Source of the DNA: Planctomycetota bacterium
GTDB taxonomy: Bacteria > Planctomycetota > Phycisphaerae > UBA1845
Assembly (NCBI GenBank): GCA_016208685.1
Contig: JACQXM010000036.1
Span: 98,726 to 162,725 of the forward strand
Length of the DNA: 64,000 bases
Direction of reading: 5' to 3'
Part shown: positions 1 through 8,552 of the stretch, one piece after another
How positions within the stretch are numbered: the first letter of the stretch is position 1
Layout of the letters: each line of letters starts with the position of its first letter
Translations under genes and position numbers: made by a program
The notes under the pieces: model-generated
What the model saw: the letters and a program-made list of their open reading frames with translations, nothing else
What the model was told of the DNA's origin: nothing
The model's database searches: none

Positions 1-1
1 T

Positions 2-385
2 CGCGCCGGCGGCAAGGGCGGCCAGCACGTCAACAAGACCTCGTCCGCGGTTCGCCTGACGCACCTGGCGACGGGGCTGGTGGCGCAGTGCCAGAACGAG
101 CGGTCGCAGCACAAGAACCGTGCCACGGCACGTAAGATGCTGCTGGCAAGGCTGTACCAGGTGGAGCAGGCCAAGCGGGACAGCGAACTCGCCAAGGTCT
201 ACAGCGAAAAAGGGCAGATCGGCTGGGGAAACGCCATACGCAGCTACTTCCTCTACCCCGAGCAACGCGTGAAGGATGCACGAACCGGTGAGGTTACCTC
301 GAACACCCAGGGCGTCCTCGATGGCGACATCCAGGCGTTCATTGACGCGGAGCTCCGCCGGCGTGCGGCAGCGCGTCATAAGTAG
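2..385 (+). CDS. prfB: Peptide chain release factor 2, C-terminal part
   Basis: The window opens inside this gene, so only the last 127 residues are present. Release factor 2 recognises UGA and UAA stop codons in the ribosomal A site and triggers hydrolysis of peptidyl-tRNA. The fragment begins just before the catalytic GGQ loop ([10 protein letters not shown]), followed by the conserved QNERSQHKN segment and the [10 protein letters not shown] stretch typical of RF2, and it ends with the family's usual [10 protein letters not shown] tail. The 5' end lies outside the window, so whether the gene carries the usual RF2 programmed frameshift cannot be seen. Working RF2 fits with a cell that also reads one UGA as selenocysteine near 41 kb. 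Confidence 0.95.
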   Translation, partial: RAGGKGGQHVNKTSSAVRLTHLATGLVAQCQNERSQHKNRATARKMLLARLYQVEQAKRDSELAKVYSEKGQIGWGNAIRSYFLYPEQRVKDARTGEVTSNTQGVLDGDIQAFIDAELRRRAAARHK

Positions 386-539
386 GTCCACCGCTATCCG
401 GGCACGGCAGACGTTGCTTCAGGTTGTTGCCCACCGGCGCGAAAGGTACATTGATCCCACCGTGCCGAGTGTTTATCCCGATTCCGCTGGGAGACGCGGG
501 CACGTTCACGGTAGGTTCCGGTCGGTGGAGGACAGAATC

Positions 540-773
540 ATGGCCAAGTCGGGACCCCAGAAGCGTTCACTGGCACAGGTTCGTGCGGAGTACGATCAGA
601 AGCTGATGAGCATCGACGGCGTCGTGGGCGTCGGCGAAGGCGAGGACGACCGCGGCCCGTTCATCAAGGTGTACGTCGCGCGGAAGACAAGCAGCTTGAT
701 GCGCCAGATTCCCTCGCAGATCAACGGCTACGGCGTTGACGTGGAAGTTACGGGCGAGTTCGACGCCTTGTAG
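540..773 (+). CDS. Small conserved protein of unknown function
   Basis: A 77-residue protein starts at the ATG that opens MAKSGPQKRS. Its core reads IDGVVGVGEGEDD, then FIKVYVARK and the ending VEVTGEFDAL. This glycine-rich strand plus IKVYV pattern resembles the short conserved proteins found in many bacteria and in the first part of some trypsin-like proteins, but no catalytic residues are visible. It lies 154 bases after prfB, transcribed in the same direction, with no obvious terminator between them. No function is assigned. Confidence 0.75.
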   Translation: MAKSGPQKRSLAQVRAEYDQKLMSIDGVVGVGEGEDDRGPFIKVYVARKTSSLMRQIPSQINGYGVDVEVTGEFDAL

Positions 774-894
774 GCGCGCGCCCGGTCGGCGTCCGCCGGA
801 CGCGGACCGGCGTTTGGCCTCTTGTCGCGCAACATGCGCGCAGCTTGCGCCGAAGGCGGATTTCGCCATTCGACATTCGCGGCCGCAGGCCGTC

Positions 895-1938
895 TTAAAA
901 CAACAGCCCCTGGTCGGCCGCAACTACCTGGCTTTTCCCCTCGAAGGGCAGGTTCAGGTGCTCATACGCGGGCCGCGTCGCTTGGCGACCCTGGCGTGTG
1001 CGGATGACGAACCCGATCTGTAGCAGATACGGCTCGACCATGTCCTCCAGCGTATCGCGCTCCTGGCCCATGGTGGCGGCGAGCGCCTCGATGCCCGCCG
1101 GTCCCCCGCCGTAGACCTTGATGAGCGCCGTCAGGAACGCCCGGTCCAGCTCGTCGAGCCCCAGCTCGTCTACCTGCTGAATATCCAGGGCGTCACGGAC
1201 CACATCCGGCGCCAGAACGCCGTCAGCGCGGACCTGGGCGTAATCTCGAACACGCTTGAGCAGGCGGTTGGCGACCCGCGGCGTGCCCCGGCTGCGCAGG
1301 GCGATGATCTCCAGCGCCCCGGATCGGGCGGTGAGCGCGAGCTTGCCCGCTGAGCGACGGAGGATCGTCGTGAGTTCGTCCGGCGTGTAGAAGTCGAAAT
1401 GGTACGAATGCCCGAAGCGATCGCGAAGCGCCCCGCTGAGCAGTCCGGCCCGGGTCGTGGCCCCGATCAGCGTGAACTGCCGTAGCGCGAAGTTCACCAC
1501 TCGCCCGCTCAGGCCGCCTTCGATGGTGAAATCCACCCGGAAGTCCTCCATCGCCGGATAGAGGAACTCCTCGACCACGGTGGGCAGGCGGTGGATCTCG
1601 TCGATGAAGAGCACGTCGCCCGTTTCCAGGTTGGTGAGCAGCGCCATGAGGTCCGCCTGCTTGGCCAGCGATGGACCCGAGGTGAGCCGCGGCGGCTTGC
1701 CCGTCATCTCCCTTGCTATCACGTTGGCCAGTGTGGTCTTGCCCAGGCCGGGCGGACCGTCGAGAAGCAGATGCTCCAGCGGTTCACGGCGCTGTCGCGC
1801 CGCCTGCATGGCGATCTCCAGCTTCTCCAGCACGGCTCGCTGGCCGATCATCTCGGCTATGCTCTGCGGGCGCAGGGCGAAATCCACGGACTCATCGCCC
1901 GTGTTCGTCTGTCCGGAAATCAATCGGTCTCGCGCCAT
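895..1938 (-). CDS. ruvB: Holliday junction branch migration DNA helicase RuvB
   Basis: RuvB is the hexameric AAA+ motor that drives branch migration of Holliday junctions together with RuvA, feeding RuvC. The 347-residue product has Walker A GPPGLGKT (about residues 61-68), Walker B with DEIH (113-116), the GATTRAGLLS sensor region with the trans-acting arginine segment, and a C-terminal winged helix ending in the family's usual TRPAYEHL motif. The start chosen is the ATG giving MARDRLISG, which matches the normal family length; the open frame extends further upstream but that part looks non-coding. ruvA and ruvC are not in the window. Confidence 0.95.
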   Translation of the reverse strand: MARDRLISGQTNTGDESVDFALRPQSIAEMIGQRAVLEKLEIAMQAARQRREPLEHLLLDGPPGLGKTTLANVIAREMTGKPPRLTSGPSLAKQADLMALLTNLETGDVLFIDEIHRLPTVVEEFLYPAMEDFRVDFTIEGGLSGRVVNFALRQFTLIGATTRAGLLSGALRDRFGHSYHFDFYTPDELTTILRRSAGKLALTARSGALEIIALRSRGTPRVANRLLKRVRDYAQVRADGVLAPDVVRDALDIQQVDELGLDELDRAFLTALIKVYGGGPAGIEALAATMGQERDTLEDMVEPYLLQIGFVIRTRQGRQATRPAYEHLNLPFEGKSQVVAADQGLLF

Positions 1939-2354
1939 GCTGTGTGTCGCGACGCAGCGCCGTCCGCTCGTCCGCGCGCTGCGGTGCTTCCGAACCGCGC
2001 TGCGTGCCGGCCACCACACCGGTCGGAAACTGAGGCGGGCGGCGTCAGGCTGGGGGAATCATATCTTCGGGCGGGCGTTAGGCCACTCTCGCCGGTCCCG
2101 TCCTCACCGGAGCGCGGACGAAACGCAGCGGCGCCGGCGGTCCGGTCGGTCGCGCGGGCAGTGGGGAAGACGGACTGGATCCGGACTTCGGAATTGCGAA
2201 TCAGGAATTCCTGGGCTGCCGGCGTCAGCCAGTGGGGTTCCCGGGCTCCTGGGGACCGACCCCCCAGCCGGTCATTTCCGCTCGGGCGCGGCCACACTAT
2301 ACTCATGGACGAACTGGAATCCGGGCCCTACAAGGCAACCAAGGGTGATCGACC
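1939..2354. other. Intergenic region between divergent ruvB and the Clp-N gene
   Basis: This 416-base gap must hold the promoters of both flanking divergent genes, but no clear -35/-10 pair is visible. A short AT-richer palindromic patch with ggaattcc stands near 2195-2215. No RNA gene or credible small ORF was seen. Confidence 0.4.
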
Positions 2355-3071
2355 ATGCACGAACGCTTCTCCGACCGGGCGCGGCACGCGATGGCGCTGG
2401 CGAATCGCGAGGCCGCCAAGTTGAACCACGACTACCTTGCCCCCGGGCACCTGATGCTCGGCCTGATCGCCGAAGGCGAGTGCGTAGCCACCGCGGCCCT
2501 GCGCCTGCTGGAGGTTGATCTGGAGAAAGTGCGCTTGGAGGTCGCCTCGCGCATGGACAAGGGTACGGGCAACGGGACCATTGGCCGCCGAGCGCAAACG
2601 CAGGAGCTCAAGGACGTCATCGCCCTGGCCATATCCGAGGCGCGCAAGTACGAGCACCGCTACGTGGGCACGGAGCATCTGATTCTCGCCCTCGTCGCCC
2701 AGGCGGACTCCATACCTTCGAAAGTGTTGCGGGCCCAAGGCCTGAAGATCGAGAGCTTGCGCGAGCGGGCCCTGGGCCTTCTGCAGTCGGCGATCGACGC
2801 GGGGCACGACCTGGCACACTCCCGGCACGGCGACTTCGAGTGGGTGCATCAACAGGAACTGGCGAAGGCGTTTCGCTCCCCGAAGTTCTGGCACACCATG
2901 ATCCTGGCCGTCGACGCCGCGAATCGCCTGGGGGCGGGCGAGATCGAGCCGCCGCACCTGCTGCTCGCACTGCTGCGCGACGAGCCGAACGGACTCGCTG
3001 CGCTGCTGGCGCGAAAGGGAGTTACGGTGGACTGGCTCCGCGAGCAGCTCGGCGCCGCCGCGCCGGCGTGA
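2355..3071 (+). CDS. Clp N-terminal-domain protein without ATPase domains
   Basis: The 238-residue protein consists only of Clp R-type helical repeats, the adaptor and substrate-binding module normally placed in front of the two AAA+ domains of ClpA/ClpC. The first repeat pair (about residues 1-110) has FSDRARHAMALANREA and LAPGHLMLGL; EARKYEHRYVGTEHLILAL marks the second half. A further, more divergent copy (about 160-235) has the IEPPHLLLALL signature. There is no Walker A motif and the gene stops cleanly, so it is not a fragment of a neighbouring clpC. Such stand-alone Clp-N proteins are known in bacteria and may bind substrates or adaptors, but their function is not established. Confidence 0.85.
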   Translation: MHERFSDRARHAMALANREAAKLNHDYLAPGHLMLGLIAEGECVATAALRLLEVDLEKVRLEVASRMDKGTGNGTIGRRAQTQELKDVIALAISEARKYEHRYVGTEHLILALVAQADSIPSKVLRAQGLKIESLRERALGLLQSAIDAGHDLAHSRHGDFEWVHQQELAKAFRSPKFWHTMILAVDAANRLGAGEIEPPHLLLALLRDEPNGLAALLARKGVTVDWLREQLGAAAPA

Positions 3072-3206
3072 AGCCGCGGCTCCGCATAAGGGTCGCGGCA
3101 CCGTTTCCGCATGTCGCGGTAATCACTTCGCACGGACGCAGCGTTGGCCTCCCCAACCTGAAGCGATGGGGCACCCGGGGTCATGCTTTTGCGTGGCGAG
3201 GGGCGT

Positions 3207-4343
3207 TTACTCCGGGACCGCCGGCGGGTCGGTAAGCCGAAGGCGGTAGAGGACATCGTCGCCGCAGCGCTGTGATTGGATTCTCCGCGGGCGCGCGGCG
3301 TCGCGCATGCGTTGAGCCGTCCGGCCGGTGACGGAATAGCGGTCCTCGCGCCCGCCCAGGAACAGCGGCGCCACGAACACCAGCGCCTCGTCCACCAGCC
3401 CGGCATCCAGGAACGCCCGCAGCAGCGTCGGCCCCCCCTCCACGAGCAGGTTTGTCACGTCACTGTCGGCCAGGTCGCTGAGCATCGCGGCCAGGTCGAT
3501 GCGTTCCTGCCGCACGTTGGCGGCAACCACCTCGACGCCGCGGCGAACCAGCCGCCGTGCCTTGTCGGACGCGGCGCGCCGCGGCGAGGTGATGACCTGG
3601 GTGGGGAAGTCACGCGCCGTGCGCACCAGTCGCGCCCGCTCCGGGATGCGAAGCCGACCATCCAATACCACGCGCAGCGCCACGCGGCGCACCGGTACGT
3701 TACGGGCGGTAAGTAGTGGATCATCGGCGAGCACGGTGCCCGAGCCCACCAGGATGGCGTCCACGCGGGCGCGCAACTGGTGGACCCGCCGCCGCGCCGC
3801 CTCGCCGGAGATCCAGCGTGAATCCCCACCCGTCGCCGCCAACCGACCGTCGAGGCTCTGCGCCCACTTGGCAATGACGTAGGGGCGCCGCAGCAGGTGA
3901 CGTGTGGTGAACGGTGCCAGGAGCTCCGCAGCCGCAACACCACCGACGCCAACGTCCACGGCGATGCCGGCCGCACGCAGGCGGCGCAGGCCCTCGCCGC
4001 AGACCAGCGGATAGGGGTCGCGAAGGGCAACCACGACTCGCGCGACGCGAGCCGCGATCAGCGCATCCACGCATGGCGGAGTTTTGCCGTGGTGACAACA
4101 GGGTTCAAGGGAGACGTAGACGGTGGCACCTTCGGGGCTGGATTGGCAGGTCCGCAAAGCGGCCACCTCGGCGTGGGGGCCGCCGAAGCGACGGTGGCAG
4201 CCCTCACCGATGACCCGTCCGTTCTTAACCACCACGCAGCCCACCAGGGGATTGGGCTCCACACGCCCGGCGCCCTTACGTGCCAGCCAGATGGCACGCT
4301 CCATGAATCGCAGGTCCTGCTCGGCGGGTGCGGGGTTGGACAT
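3207..4343 (-). CDS. ribD: Bifunctional riboflavin deaminase/reductase RibD
   Basis: RibD carries out two successive steps of riboflavin synthesis: deamination of the pyrimidine released by GTP cyclohydrolase II, then NADPH-dependent reduction of its ribose chain. The 378-residue length is usual. The N-terminal deaminase domain shows the zinc and catalytic motif HAE (57-59) and the zinc cysteines in PCCHHGKTPPC (81-91). The reductase domain starts near residue 155 with YVIAKWAQSLDGRLA and contains the nucleotide-binding VEGGPTLLRAFL. It is the last gene of the run DksA-like/lspA/ribD, 96 bases after lspA, so co-transcription is likely. Confidence 0.95.
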   Translation of the reverse strand: MSNPAPAEQDLRFMERAIWLARKGAGRVEPNPLVGCVVVKNGRVIGEGCHRRFGGPHAEVAALRTCQSSPEGATVYVSLEPCCHHGKTPPCVDALIAARVARVVVALRDPYPLVCGEGLRRLRAAGIAVDVGVGGVAAAELLAPFTTRHLLRRPYVIAKWAQSLDGRLAATGGDSRWISGEAARRRVHQLRARVDAILVGSGTVLADDPLLTARNVPVRRVALRVVLDGRLRIPERARLVRTARDFPTQVITSPRRAASDKARRLVRRGVEVVAANVRQERIDLAAMLSDLADSDVTNLLVEGGPTLLRAFLDAGLVDEALVFVAPLFLGGREDRYSVTGRTAQRMRDAARPRRIQSQRCGDDVLYRLRLTDPPAVPE

Positions 4344-4439
4344 GTGCGGCTCGATCCGGCTGCCACGCGTCTCGGGGGACGCGCCCTCGGTGCAACCATA
4401 ACCGCGGCGGCGGGCAGCACCAAGTGCGGTTCGCTGCAG

Positions 4440-5186
4440 CTACGCCGTGGCGTCTTCCGACTCGCCGGGCTTGCGTTCCAGCCAGGAGGCGAAGAGCAGC
4501 ACGCACACGCCGCACACCAGAGCGCTGTCGGCGATGTTGAACACCCAGGGCCAGATGTCCCTGCCCCCCACGCGCGGCAGCCACGCGGGAAAGGAGGGGG
4601 TGAACTTGATGAAGTCGCGGACCACGCCCTGGCGTGTCACGACGACCTCGTCGCTCGGATAGCTGCGCGGGCGCGTGCCCTCGGGCCAGTCTCCCACGCG
4701 GACCTTGTCCTCTCCTTCCGTGTTGACCAGCGTGCCGATCATCGTGGTCTCGAGGCCGCCGGCGCGGTTGGTGCGCACCACGTCCGCCTTCATGAACGCC
4801 CGGTCGTAGAGGTTCCCCAGCGCCCCGGCCAGGACCAGGGCAAGTGCCACATGTGTGATACGTTGGGAAGGGGCGCTGCGCGCGAAGAGGTAGAACACGA
4901 ACCCCAGGGCGAAGAGCGAAGCGGCGAGGAACAGCTCCACGTAGCCGGAGAAGGAGCCGAATACCGCCCCGTCGTTGAGCGAACGGCGGAGCAGCAACCA
5001 TCCGCCGATCAGGGGCCGCTCCTCGTCCGGGCGCAGCGTGGCGAAGGCCCAGCGTTTGCTCAGCAAGTCGGCGGCGACGGCACCGACCGCGACGATCCAG
5101 AACCGAAGGTGGGACGGTACGTGGCTCAGCGCGGCGGCGGGAGGCGACCGATGGGAATGGGAATCAACGCCCGGCGCGGGCAGCAT
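4440..5186 (-). CDS. lspA: Lipoprotein signal peptidase LspA with an extra central insertion
   Basis: This membrane aspartyl protease cleaves the signal peptide of prolipoproteins after lipid attachment. The 248-residue protein is longer than the usual 160-180. The conserved motifs are present: ADLLSKRWA in the first membrane helix, the SLNDGAVFG loop, GNLYDR with catalytic Asp128, and FNIADS with catalytic Asp220. The extra length is mainly an insertion of about 55 residues (roughly 134-187) between GNLYDR and the conserved DFIKF stretch, in a periplasm-facing loop. It starts 14 bases after the DksA-like gene. Several likely substrates with lipoboxes lie in the window. Confidence 0.93.
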   Translation of the reverse strand: MLPAPGVDSHSHRSPPAAALSHVPSHLRFWIVAVGAVAADLLSKRWAFATLRPDEERPLIGGWLLLRRSLNDGAVFGSFSGYVELFLAASLFALGFVFYLFARSAPSQRITHVALALVLAGALGNLYDRAFMKADVVRTNRAGGLETTMIGTLVNTEGEDKVRVGDWPEGTRPRSYPSDEVVVTRQGVVRDFIKFTPSFPAWLPRVGGRDIWPWVFNIADSALVCGVCVLLFASWLERKPGESEDATA

Positions 5187-5200
5187 GGCCTTGGCCCCGT

Positions 5201-5974
5201 TCAGGTCGCGCGGCCTTCTTCACGCGCCCGGGCGTATTCGATGCAGTATTTGGCCCAGGGCTTGGCCCGCAGACGCGCGAGCCCGATGGGCTTGTTGGTG
5301 CCCAGGCAAATCCCGTAGGTCTTGTCTTCGATGCGCGCCAGCGCTTCGTCGATCTCCCGCAGGCGCTCCTGTTCGTTGGCCAGCAGGCCGATGGTAAACT
5401 CCTGCTCCCAGTTGTCGCTGCCTAAGTCCGCCATGTGGATGGGCATCGAGGAATGGTCGCCGGACCCGGGGCCCTTGCGGTTGACCACTTCGCTCGCCAG
5501 GTGCGACACGTCCCCGACGATCTCCGCCCGCTTTCTCAGCAGCAGATCCTTGAACTCCTGCAATTGTCTCGCGGTGAGGAACGTCTTGCGGATGGGCTCG
5601 CTCTCTTTGAACTGCACGGGATCCTGCGAGGTCGCGGAGGCAGCCCCCAGCGGCAACCTGGGCGCTTGAGCAAGGGCACGGGTCGCCGGCTTGGAGTTGC
5701 TGTTGGTGGCCGCGGCCGTCTGCCGGGAGACGGCCTCCACCGTGGCCGGTGTGGCCGCAGGCCGCGGTTTCGCCGCGCCACCACGGGCAGCACGAGCTTC
5801 CGGCGGCTTCCCACTGCCGCGCGGCTTCGGCGCCTGTGCGCGTGCCGGCTTGGCGGCGACGCGGGCGGCGGGCTTACGCGGTTTGGAGCTGGTCTTGCTT
5901 TTCGGTTTCTTCGCCAACGGCTTACTCGCCTTCACCGGCGCCGCCCGGTTCGCTTCTAACCTCTTGTCAGACAA
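5201..5974 (-). CDS. DksA/TraR-family protein with long basic N-terminal extension
   Basis: The last 125 residues form a DksA/TraR-type protein: a coiled-coil segment beginning LTARQLQEFKDLLLRKR, the central HMADLGSDNWEQEF, and IDEALARIEDKTYGIC leading into the zinc-finger position. DksA proteins enter the RNA polymerase secondary channel and modulate initiation with ppGpp. Here only one cysteine remains in each half of the C4 finger, so it may not bind zinc. The first 130 residues are a low-complexity Lys/Ala/Pro tail that could bind nucleic acid. It heads an operon with lspA and ribD, and a consensus promoter lies about 20 bases before its start. Confidence 0.85.
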   Translation of the reverse strand: MSDKRLEANRAAPVKASKPLAKKPKSKTSSKPRKPAARVAAKPARAQAPKPRGSGKPPEARAARGGAAKPRPAATPATVEAVSRQTAAATNSNSKPATRALAQAPRLPLGAASATSQDPVQFKESEPIRKTFLTARQLQEFKDLLLRKRAEIVGDVSHLASEVVNRKGPGSGDHSSMPIHMADLGSDNWEQEFTIGLLANEQERLREIDEALARIEDKTYGICLGTNKPIGLARLRAKPWAKYCIEYARAREEGRAT

Positions 5975-6000
5975 AGAGTAATGATTCTACGAAACGTCAC

Positions 6001-6029
6001 AGTATAGGACGGCGTCGGCTGCATGTCAA
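6001..6029 (-). promoter_or_regulatory. Sigma70-type promoter of the DksA-like/lspA/ribD operon
   Basis: Read on the minus strand, TTGACA (6029-6024) and TATACT (6006-6001) are separated by exactly 17 bases. Transcription would start near 5994, about 20 bases before the ATG of the DksA-like gene. The rest of the 351-base gap up to the divergent gene at 6326 holds no further ORF or RNA gene that I can support. Confidence 0.8.
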
Positions 6030-6325
6030 GGGACAATGCGCTTGCCCAAAACCGCGAACCATAGTCAGCACGGCGCGCGGGCGGCATCCCCGGCCGCCGA
6101 TTCCCAGACCCTCGTCGTCGCCGCAGCGCTCCCGTCGCCCCACGAGCACCGCTCAAAGCGGGGCTCGTTGCGACACCGTTGTGCCGCTTATACGTCGCAT
6201 GCCGAGCCCAGGTTTCACGGTTGGAGATTTTCGAATCGGCGCCGTGGGCGGCGCTGGACGACGACTTTGCTTTCCGGCGTAATAGAGCGCTCGATCCGCT
6301 TCCTTCTGGCCTACGGAGTTCGACG

Positions 6326-6754
6326 ATGAAGACGCTCTTCAAGCTCATCGTGGCGCTCGGCATCCTCCTGACGCTCGCGTATTACCTGGGGGGCGTGCGC
6401 GGCTTCGACGCGTCGCAGCAGGGGCGCGACGCCCGCGCGGCGATTGGTCCCGGCATGTCGTGGCAGCAGGTGTTCGCGGCCACCCGGGAGCCCAAGAAGT
6501 ATCGTGCCATCCTCAAGGAGACCAAGAAGGTGGGCGGGCAGACGCAGGAGTTCCTGGTGCCGGGTCCGGAGAACAAGTTCCGCCGCGAGGCGCTGGCGGC
6601 GAGGTTGGCGGAGAATAGCTTACCCCACGGCTTCCTCTGCACCTTCCGCTACTCGGAGTCCGTGGCCTTCACCGTAACCTTCGACGGAGGCGGAAACGTG
6701 GTGGCTGTCGAAGACGCGGCGACCATGGCGGATTTGCTGCAAACGAGCGAGTGA
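6326..6754 (+). CDS. Short membrane-anchored protein of unknown function
   Basis: A 142-residue protein begins MKTLFKLIVALG and has a single N-terminal hydrophobic segment (about residues 4-24) followed by a soluble region, so it is probably exported and held by an uncleaved signal anchor. The soluble part contains GMSWQQVFAATREPKKY, which resembles the repeated unit of small outer-membrane assembly lipoproteins, and ends with FTVTFDGGGNVVAVEDA, a beta-strand pattern. There is no lipobox cysteine. It is transcribed divergently from the DksA-like operon and converges on the FRG gene. Function is unknown. Confidence 0.7.
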   Translation: MKTLFKLIVALGILLTLAYYLGGVRGFDASQQGRDARAAIGPGMSWQQVFAATREPKKYRAILKETKKVGGQTQEFLVPGPENKFRREALAARLAENSLPHGFLCTFRYSESVAFTVTFDGGGNVVAVEDAATMADLLQTSE

Positions 6755-6887
6755 CGCACTCTATCACTGCCGACTGCTTTGGCTCTGGTACACAGCACAC
6801 TACGGTCCGGGCAGGGTGTGCTTCCGCCGCGGCGCATCGCGTCGGTGCGCGCGGGACAGGTTCCGCTCGTTACTCGTCACGAGTCGG

Positions 6888-7814
6888 CTATTGCGCAGGA
6901 TACGGGAGCCAGCCCATCGGCGATTGGAAATCAAGCTCCCAAAGCGCATTCACGTACTTCGCCGCGCCGTCCTCGTCGGGGAACAGGCTCCACCGGTTTA
7001 TGTTCATCCTATTCAGCCACTTTAAGCAACCGATGCGGTCCTGATTCGGGATGATCACCTTGTGTACAACGGTGCTGCGCAGTTCATCGCTCCGCGCGGG
7101 GAAGCCTTTCCACTTCATCCTGACGAAGTCCTCCAAAGAACTTCCGGACGGCATTCCGAGAAAGACCGTGGCCTGGCTGTCCTGCCGGAACCCAACGTGC
7201 GTTCTAGGCACTACAAACCTAGGAGTTGGGAACGCGAAGCCCTCGGCCGTTGCGAAAGCAGCGTTGAGATGCTCCGCCTCACACTCTGTCGTAGCGGGGC
7301 GTGCCATGTTCGACAGGAACGCCGAGTGCAGGGCGAACACCGCGCGCTGTTCCGGCTCGCCGAACTCGCCGTCGTTCCGTCGGCACTCTTTCTCCTCCAT
7401 GGCGAAAAAAAGCGCAATATAGGGTGAGTAGGTCCAGTCCAACAAGGGTGTCGCGAGGCCGTGCTGCTGTGCGTAAGCCCACCACTCCTCCGGAGAGAAA
7501 TCAGGCGCGGCCGGACCACGGGCGCGCCGAGCGGCCTCCTGGAACGCGCGCAGGTGGATGTCCCTGCACGCTGGGGGGACCCGGAACGCCGAAGGCACCC
7601 CCCCGCCGGTGTTCTTCCGGGTTGGGAACCGCTTTTCCAGCCGGTCTATCGTCGAAATAAGCGGCCAACCTACATCCGCCTGCCCGCGGAAGACGTGAAC
7701 CTCGTCTTCTGAATACCCGTCTTTCACGAACTTGTCGAACTGCTCCCACGACTCCAGCGTCCACTGGCAAACCCCACGGTCGAAGGAGTCGGGCTTTACC
7801 GGCGAAGGCGTCAC
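6888..7814 (-). CDS. FRG-domain protein, third gene of the MntA/HepT cassette
   Basis: The 308-residue protein carries the FRG domain, named after its Phe-Arg-Gly signature (HVFRGQADVGW near residue 45), with the later conserved block WWAYAQQHGLATPLLDWT and YIALFFAMEE. The biochemical role of FRG domains is not established; they are frequent in mobile and defence-associated genes. I chose the GTG at 7814 because it overlaps the TGA of the upstream hepT-like gene as GTGA, the classic arrangement for translational coupling; an open frame also continues upstream to 7892. Base composition here looks less GC-rich than the flanking housekeeping genes, which suggests acquisition. Confidence 0.8.
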   Translation of the reverse strand: MTPSPVKPDSFDRGVCQWTLESWEQFDKFVKDGYSEDEVHVFRGQADVGWPLISTIDRLEKRFPTRKNTGGGVPSAFRVPPACRDIHLRAFQEAARRARGPAAPDFSPEEWWAYAQQHGLATPLLDWTYSPYIALFFAMEEKECRRNDGEFGEPEQRAVFALHSAFLSNMARPATTECEAEHLNAAFATAEGFAFPTPRFVVPRTHVGFRQDSQATVFLGMPSGSSLEDFVRMKWKGFPARSDELRSTVVHKVIIPNQDRIGCLKWLNRMNINRWSLFPDEDGAAKYVNALWELDFQSPMGWLPYPAQ

Positions 7815-8164
7815 GGCTCGCGCGTTTCCTCCTGCAGAAGTTGTCCAACTTGACGGCGCAGCACGGGGAGCTGCGCACGCACGACCTTCCACACCCGCTC
7901 GTCCTCGATGAGATCGTAACCGTGGATCAGCGCGTTACGCAGGGCGACGATACGCGGGACCTCACCAATGCGTGCCGCCAACGTTGGGTCAAGCCTCGAA
8001 ACCTTATTGACCGCCTCCCCGATGATCTCCAGGTTCCGTTCGATCGCCTGGCGCAGTTGGCGATCCTCGCGGTATTCCTCGAGCGTTCGATCGTGCGCTA
8101 GTTCGGCGATGAACGACGCGGCGTCCAGCACGTCCTCCAGCAGCTTGAGCAGCTTAGGCTGCAT
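7811..8164 (-). CDS. hepT: HepT-like HEPN toxin ribonuclease (DUF86)
   Basis: The 117-residue all-alpha protein has the HEPN nuclease motif R-x4-H-x-Y in RNALIHGY (Arg76, His81, Tyr83). In characterised HepT/MntA pairs, HepT is an RNA-cleaving toxin and its motif tyrosine is modified by poly-AMPylation by the MntA antitoxin. The start is the ATG giving MQPKLLKLLED, which overlaps the end of the mntA-like gene by 11 bases; the 3' end overlaps the start of the FRG gene by 4. These overlaps imply one coupled transcript in the order mntA, hepT, FRG. Confidence 0.88.
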   Translation of the reverse strand: MQPKLLKLLEDVLDAASFIAELAHDRTLEEYREDRQLRQAIERNLEIIGEAVNKVSRLDPTLAARIGEVPRIVALRNALIHGYDLIEDERVWKVVRAQLPVLRRQVGQLLQEETREP

Positions 8165-8465
8165 ACAGGAGTGTCCTGGTCCGCTCGACCTCGCGCAGGA
8201 AACGAGGGTTCTTGACGGCTCCGGCCATGACCAGGTCGACACGTCGGCCCAGCAGTGTCTCGAGGTCGGCCTTCAGGTCGAAATACTCGCCCAACCACGG
8301 CCCGAGATCGTGGTCTGCTCGGTACGTTACGAGGAAATCAACGTCGCTTCTCGACTCGTCGAACCCGCCCGCCGCCGCGGAGCCGAACACCTCGAGCCGG
8401 GCGACGCGGTATTCCCGGCACAGTTCCTCGATCGCCAGTCGGTTCTTTTCGATCAGCGCGATCAT
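8154..8465 (-). CDS. mntA: MntA-like minimal nucleotidyltransferase antitoxin
   Basis: The 103-residue protein has the minimal nucleotidyltransferase signature GSAAAGGFDESRSDVDFLV (about 28-46) with the two metal-binding aspartates Asp41 and Asp43, and a third candidate Asp77 in RRVDLVM. Proteins of this family transfer AMP from ATP to the partner HEPN toxin and neutralise it. The start chosen (MIALIEKNR) gives the usual family length. It is the first gene of the three-gene cassette, located downstream of the carboxyltransferase gene on the same strand with an 87-base gap. Confidence 0.88.
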   Translation of the reverse strand: MIALIEKNRLAIEELCREYRVARLEVFGSAAAGGFDESRSDVDFLVTYRADHDLGPWLGEYFDLKADLETLLGRRVDLVMAGAVKNPRFLREVERTRTLLYAA

Positions 8466-8552
8466 GCTCGCTCTACCTTGTCGCCGACTTTCGGTCGATT
8501 GTACCGCCACTTGGCGGCACAACCCAGGCGGGACCCGCCGGCGTTCCTTACG

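Noticed and set aside
1580..2518. A 312-codon plus-strand ORF opposite ruvB.
   Set aside because: It is antisense to the conserved ruvB motifs and has no protein similarity; similar shadows oppose mccB, top6B, the LptA/LptC-like gene, the helicase and gyrA.
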